From Progne subis subis (taxonomy: Eukaryota > Chordata > Aves > Passeriformes > Hirundinidae), in the NCBI GenBank assembly GCA_022316685.1, contig JAKJHU010000106.1, positions 1,317,547 to 1,381,546 on the forward strand: DNA of 64,000 nt. Direction: 5' to 3'. Below the pieces are notes generated by a model. That model was not told where the DNA came from. It saw only the letters and a program-made list of their open reading frames with translations, and did not search any database. The stretch's first letter is position 1. Every line of letters starts with the position of its first letter. The translations under genes and the position numbers were made by a program. Shown in pieces: positions 61,758-64,000 of this stretch.

Positions 61758-63863
61758 CCTGGCTGTCATTGCCCATGGGTGGCACTACCATCCATCAGCC
61801 ACTTTAAACTACATAGGGATGGGCCAAAGGCCCTGGCACCAACCCATCAGCTCTGTCTAGTGAGTGGACCCATAAAAGTGCAGCAGCATCTCGAGGGTTA
61901 ACCTCGACACTGGGCAAGTCATTGTGGAGTACCTGTGCTGCCCCTCTGCCTTTGGGAGGTGTGCAGCTCACCATCTCCATTTGCTCCCACTCACCAGCAA
62001 AGTGATGGTGAAAACTCTGGGTGGCTCTAATCTGCTACAGACCAAAGGGACTGCAGGACATGGGAAAGGGATGTTCAGCCTGGAGCTTCATGTTAGTAGC
62101 CATTTCCTTTGGATCACCATGGGCGTGATTCTGTGAGACGCTGAGCATTGGAACATGAATGCAGCAGGGCATCTGATACATCCACACATCCCAATTATGT
62201 GTGTCAGGACTCCAGAGCCGTTCAAGACACTTGCCTGTTGTGTTTCGCTTGCTGCTTAGCACTTCCTGAGGCTGAGCATTTCAAGTGGACCCCCATGTGT
62301 GACATGCTTCCTTATGCCATTTGGTAGCCCAAATTTAGATGTTAACAACAGCAGTTGTATATTAGTGTGCTTATGGAGACCGAAAGAAAAAGACCAGTCT
62401 GGGCATCCCACACTCCCACAGAACCGGAGCAAGGCTCTTCCCCCCAAACCCTTGGCTGCCCCTCTTTGATTTAAGCAATCACAGGCTTTTCTAAGGAAGG
62501 AATAGTCTGCAGCCTATTTTAATCCTTTTTGCTGTGGTGGAGCTGGTAGGACCAGGCTACGCAAAGCCTCCTCCTTCTGCTCCAGCCCCTGGATGGGTTT
62601 GTGTTTAGCCATGCTCAAGTGTTCCTAGTCCAGGCTGACATCCTGGGTAGCACACAGGTTTTGGGAGAGGGCAGGAGCCTGCTACAGAGCCTGCTGCCCT
62701 TCTTTTGTAGGAAATGCAGTGCGTACCCCACCTGCCCGGTGGGCACCAGAGGGGCTCCAGCAATGACAGTCCCATGCCAGACGCCTGCCTGGCTGTCACA
62801 AGGCAAGCCCAGGAATGGCTCAGTGCCCCTGCCCTGCCTTGGGCAGGCAGCAAAGGGCAGGCACGACCCCACAGCAGGGGAAAGGCTCTCCATCACAGGG
62901 CTTTAGTCTTTCCAGGACTCACTTCCCTGCCTGCCCAATGCCAGGCAATTTCAGACTGCAGCACTTCTCTCCTGAGGAAATACTGGCTGTAGATTTAGGA
63001 ATAGATATTGCCAAATAGTATATTGTTTTCATAAATCTCTGTAGATCCGCTTTATATCCTAGAGGCTAGACATTCTAATTATTGCTTCTATTTTATCTAA
63101 ATTGGCAACAAAGCCATCATAGCTCAGCTCAGAGACAGTGCAGGTAATTCTGCTAGACCAAATTTTGACCTTTTAAAGTTCATTCTGAAGTGTCTTCTCC
63201 GCTCTCTCCGGTTCTTGCCTGGCTCTTTGGTTCTGCTTTTTTAGAACCATCGCCCAATTTAAAATAGCAATCACCATAGCTTCAATACATTGTACCTTAA
63301 AGATGTAGGCAATTACTGTGTGAAATATCTCAGAGGCAGGACTAATATCAAAGGGCATTCTCATACCTTTACAACATCCAAATAGCATATTAAAGATCTT
63401 GTTGAAGTTAGATTTAAGCTTGTCTCTTCACAGTTTATTTGCTGAAGCAAATGCCCTTCATTTCACAGTGATTTTTTCCCCTTTTGCTGGGAACCTGCCT
63501 GTCATACAGTGGTTTCACAGAACAGTGTTCATGTGTTGCAGTTGCATTTAAATAATGTAAACCAAAGCATCTCCCTCCTTAAGCTGCCTCGGCAGTGACA
63601 GATACAGAATTAGCTCCATATGAATTTTTTTCTTTTTTCAACAGCTCCCAGATTTTCTATATGATGTTGCATTTTTGCTTTACCCTTTAAGAGCGGGGAG
63701 TTTTTTGGGGTTTTTTTTTGGTTTGGAGAGATCATTGAAGGAACTGACCTTTGGAGTTTAAATGTGGCATTCCCTTTCCAGACAGCCTCAGTCCAACCAG
63801 ATATCTGAGAACCCTCCTGGGCTAAGCCTGTTATAGCAAATGTTTCTCCTTCTTTGCAGATGA

Positions 63864-63883
63864 TTTTTTTTTTTTTTTTTTTT
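63864..63883 (+). repeat. T20 homopolymer
   Basis: Uninterrupted run of T. On the minus strand it would be an A20 tract; no retroelement body is recognised next to it. Confidence 0.92.
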
Positions 63884-64000
63884 AATGTAAATGACATTCT
63901 GTGCACCAGCTTTTAAACTAAAGTGGGACTCGACTGTCACAAAAAGTGTGGAGTGGCACAGGGTGAATATCTCCCTATATGTCATCCTGTGGCATTTACA

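Larger units (their letters stand above)
58291..64000. other. Noncoding stretch to the right edge
   Basis: No exon could be supported. G- and purine-rich segments occur on the plus strand (60001-60060 holds G26 A15 C10 T9). The 231-codon minus frame at 58,639-59,334 lacks any recognised domain, is low in charged structure and overlaps other frames. A minisatellite and a T20 tract are listed separately. The last kilobase is AT-rich and unremarkable. Confidence 0.5.

Overview
This window is vertebrate nuclear DNA, most likely from a bird or a related sauropsid. The evidence is a low repeat load, several old CR1 retrotransposon fragments of the type found in birds, turtles and crocodiles, one old MIR-like SINE, no primate- or rodent-type Alu/L1/B1, and a single very sharp CpG island in otherwise AT-rich sequence. 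Nothing looks prokaryotic: there are no operons, ribosome binding sites, CRISPR arrays, rRNA or convincing tRNA genes. No complete protein-coding gene is visible, and most open frames are chance frames.

The CpG island at about 37,680-39,560 is the functional centre and looks like a promoter. On the minus strand it holds a plausible first coding exon. The ATG at 38728 has A at -3, an in-frame stop 75 bases upstream closes the frame, and nine codons later there is a GTAAGT donor. A second minus-strand donor at 38959 follows sequence without an ATG, so it would end a noncoding first exon. On the plus strand a GTGAGC donor lies at 39465. Island and donors together suggest a divergent promoter: one gene running left, with about 38.7 kb of first intron inside this window, and possibly a second transcript running right. 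Strand composition agrees in the lines I sampled. Left of the island the plus strand tends to A and C; right of it, to T and G. I could not identify the gene.

Left arm (1 to about 37,600): noncoding, probably intronic. It holds an AC microsatellite, a possible MIR, a plus-strand CR1 reverse-transcriptase relic near 17.25 kb with an internal A24 tract, a GC-richer block near 21 kb, a T14/G-tract near 23.05 kb, and a fairly complete minus-strand CR1 at about 24.29-25.14 kb.

Right arm (39.56-64 kb): also noncoding. It holds a MIR at 43.03 kb, a CR1 3' end at 47.01 kb, long A tracts at 45.27 and 48.05 kb, a degenerate palindromic element at 51.76 kb, a cluster of three same-orientation CR1 blocks at 53.8-55.7 kb that looks nested or tandem, another CR1 relic at 58.04 kb, and a 27-bp minisatellite at 61.69 kb.

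I found no convincing undescribed gene system. The observations most worth checking are the divergent promoter with its composition switch, the G-rich pentamer repeat beside the start codon, and the CR1 cluster.
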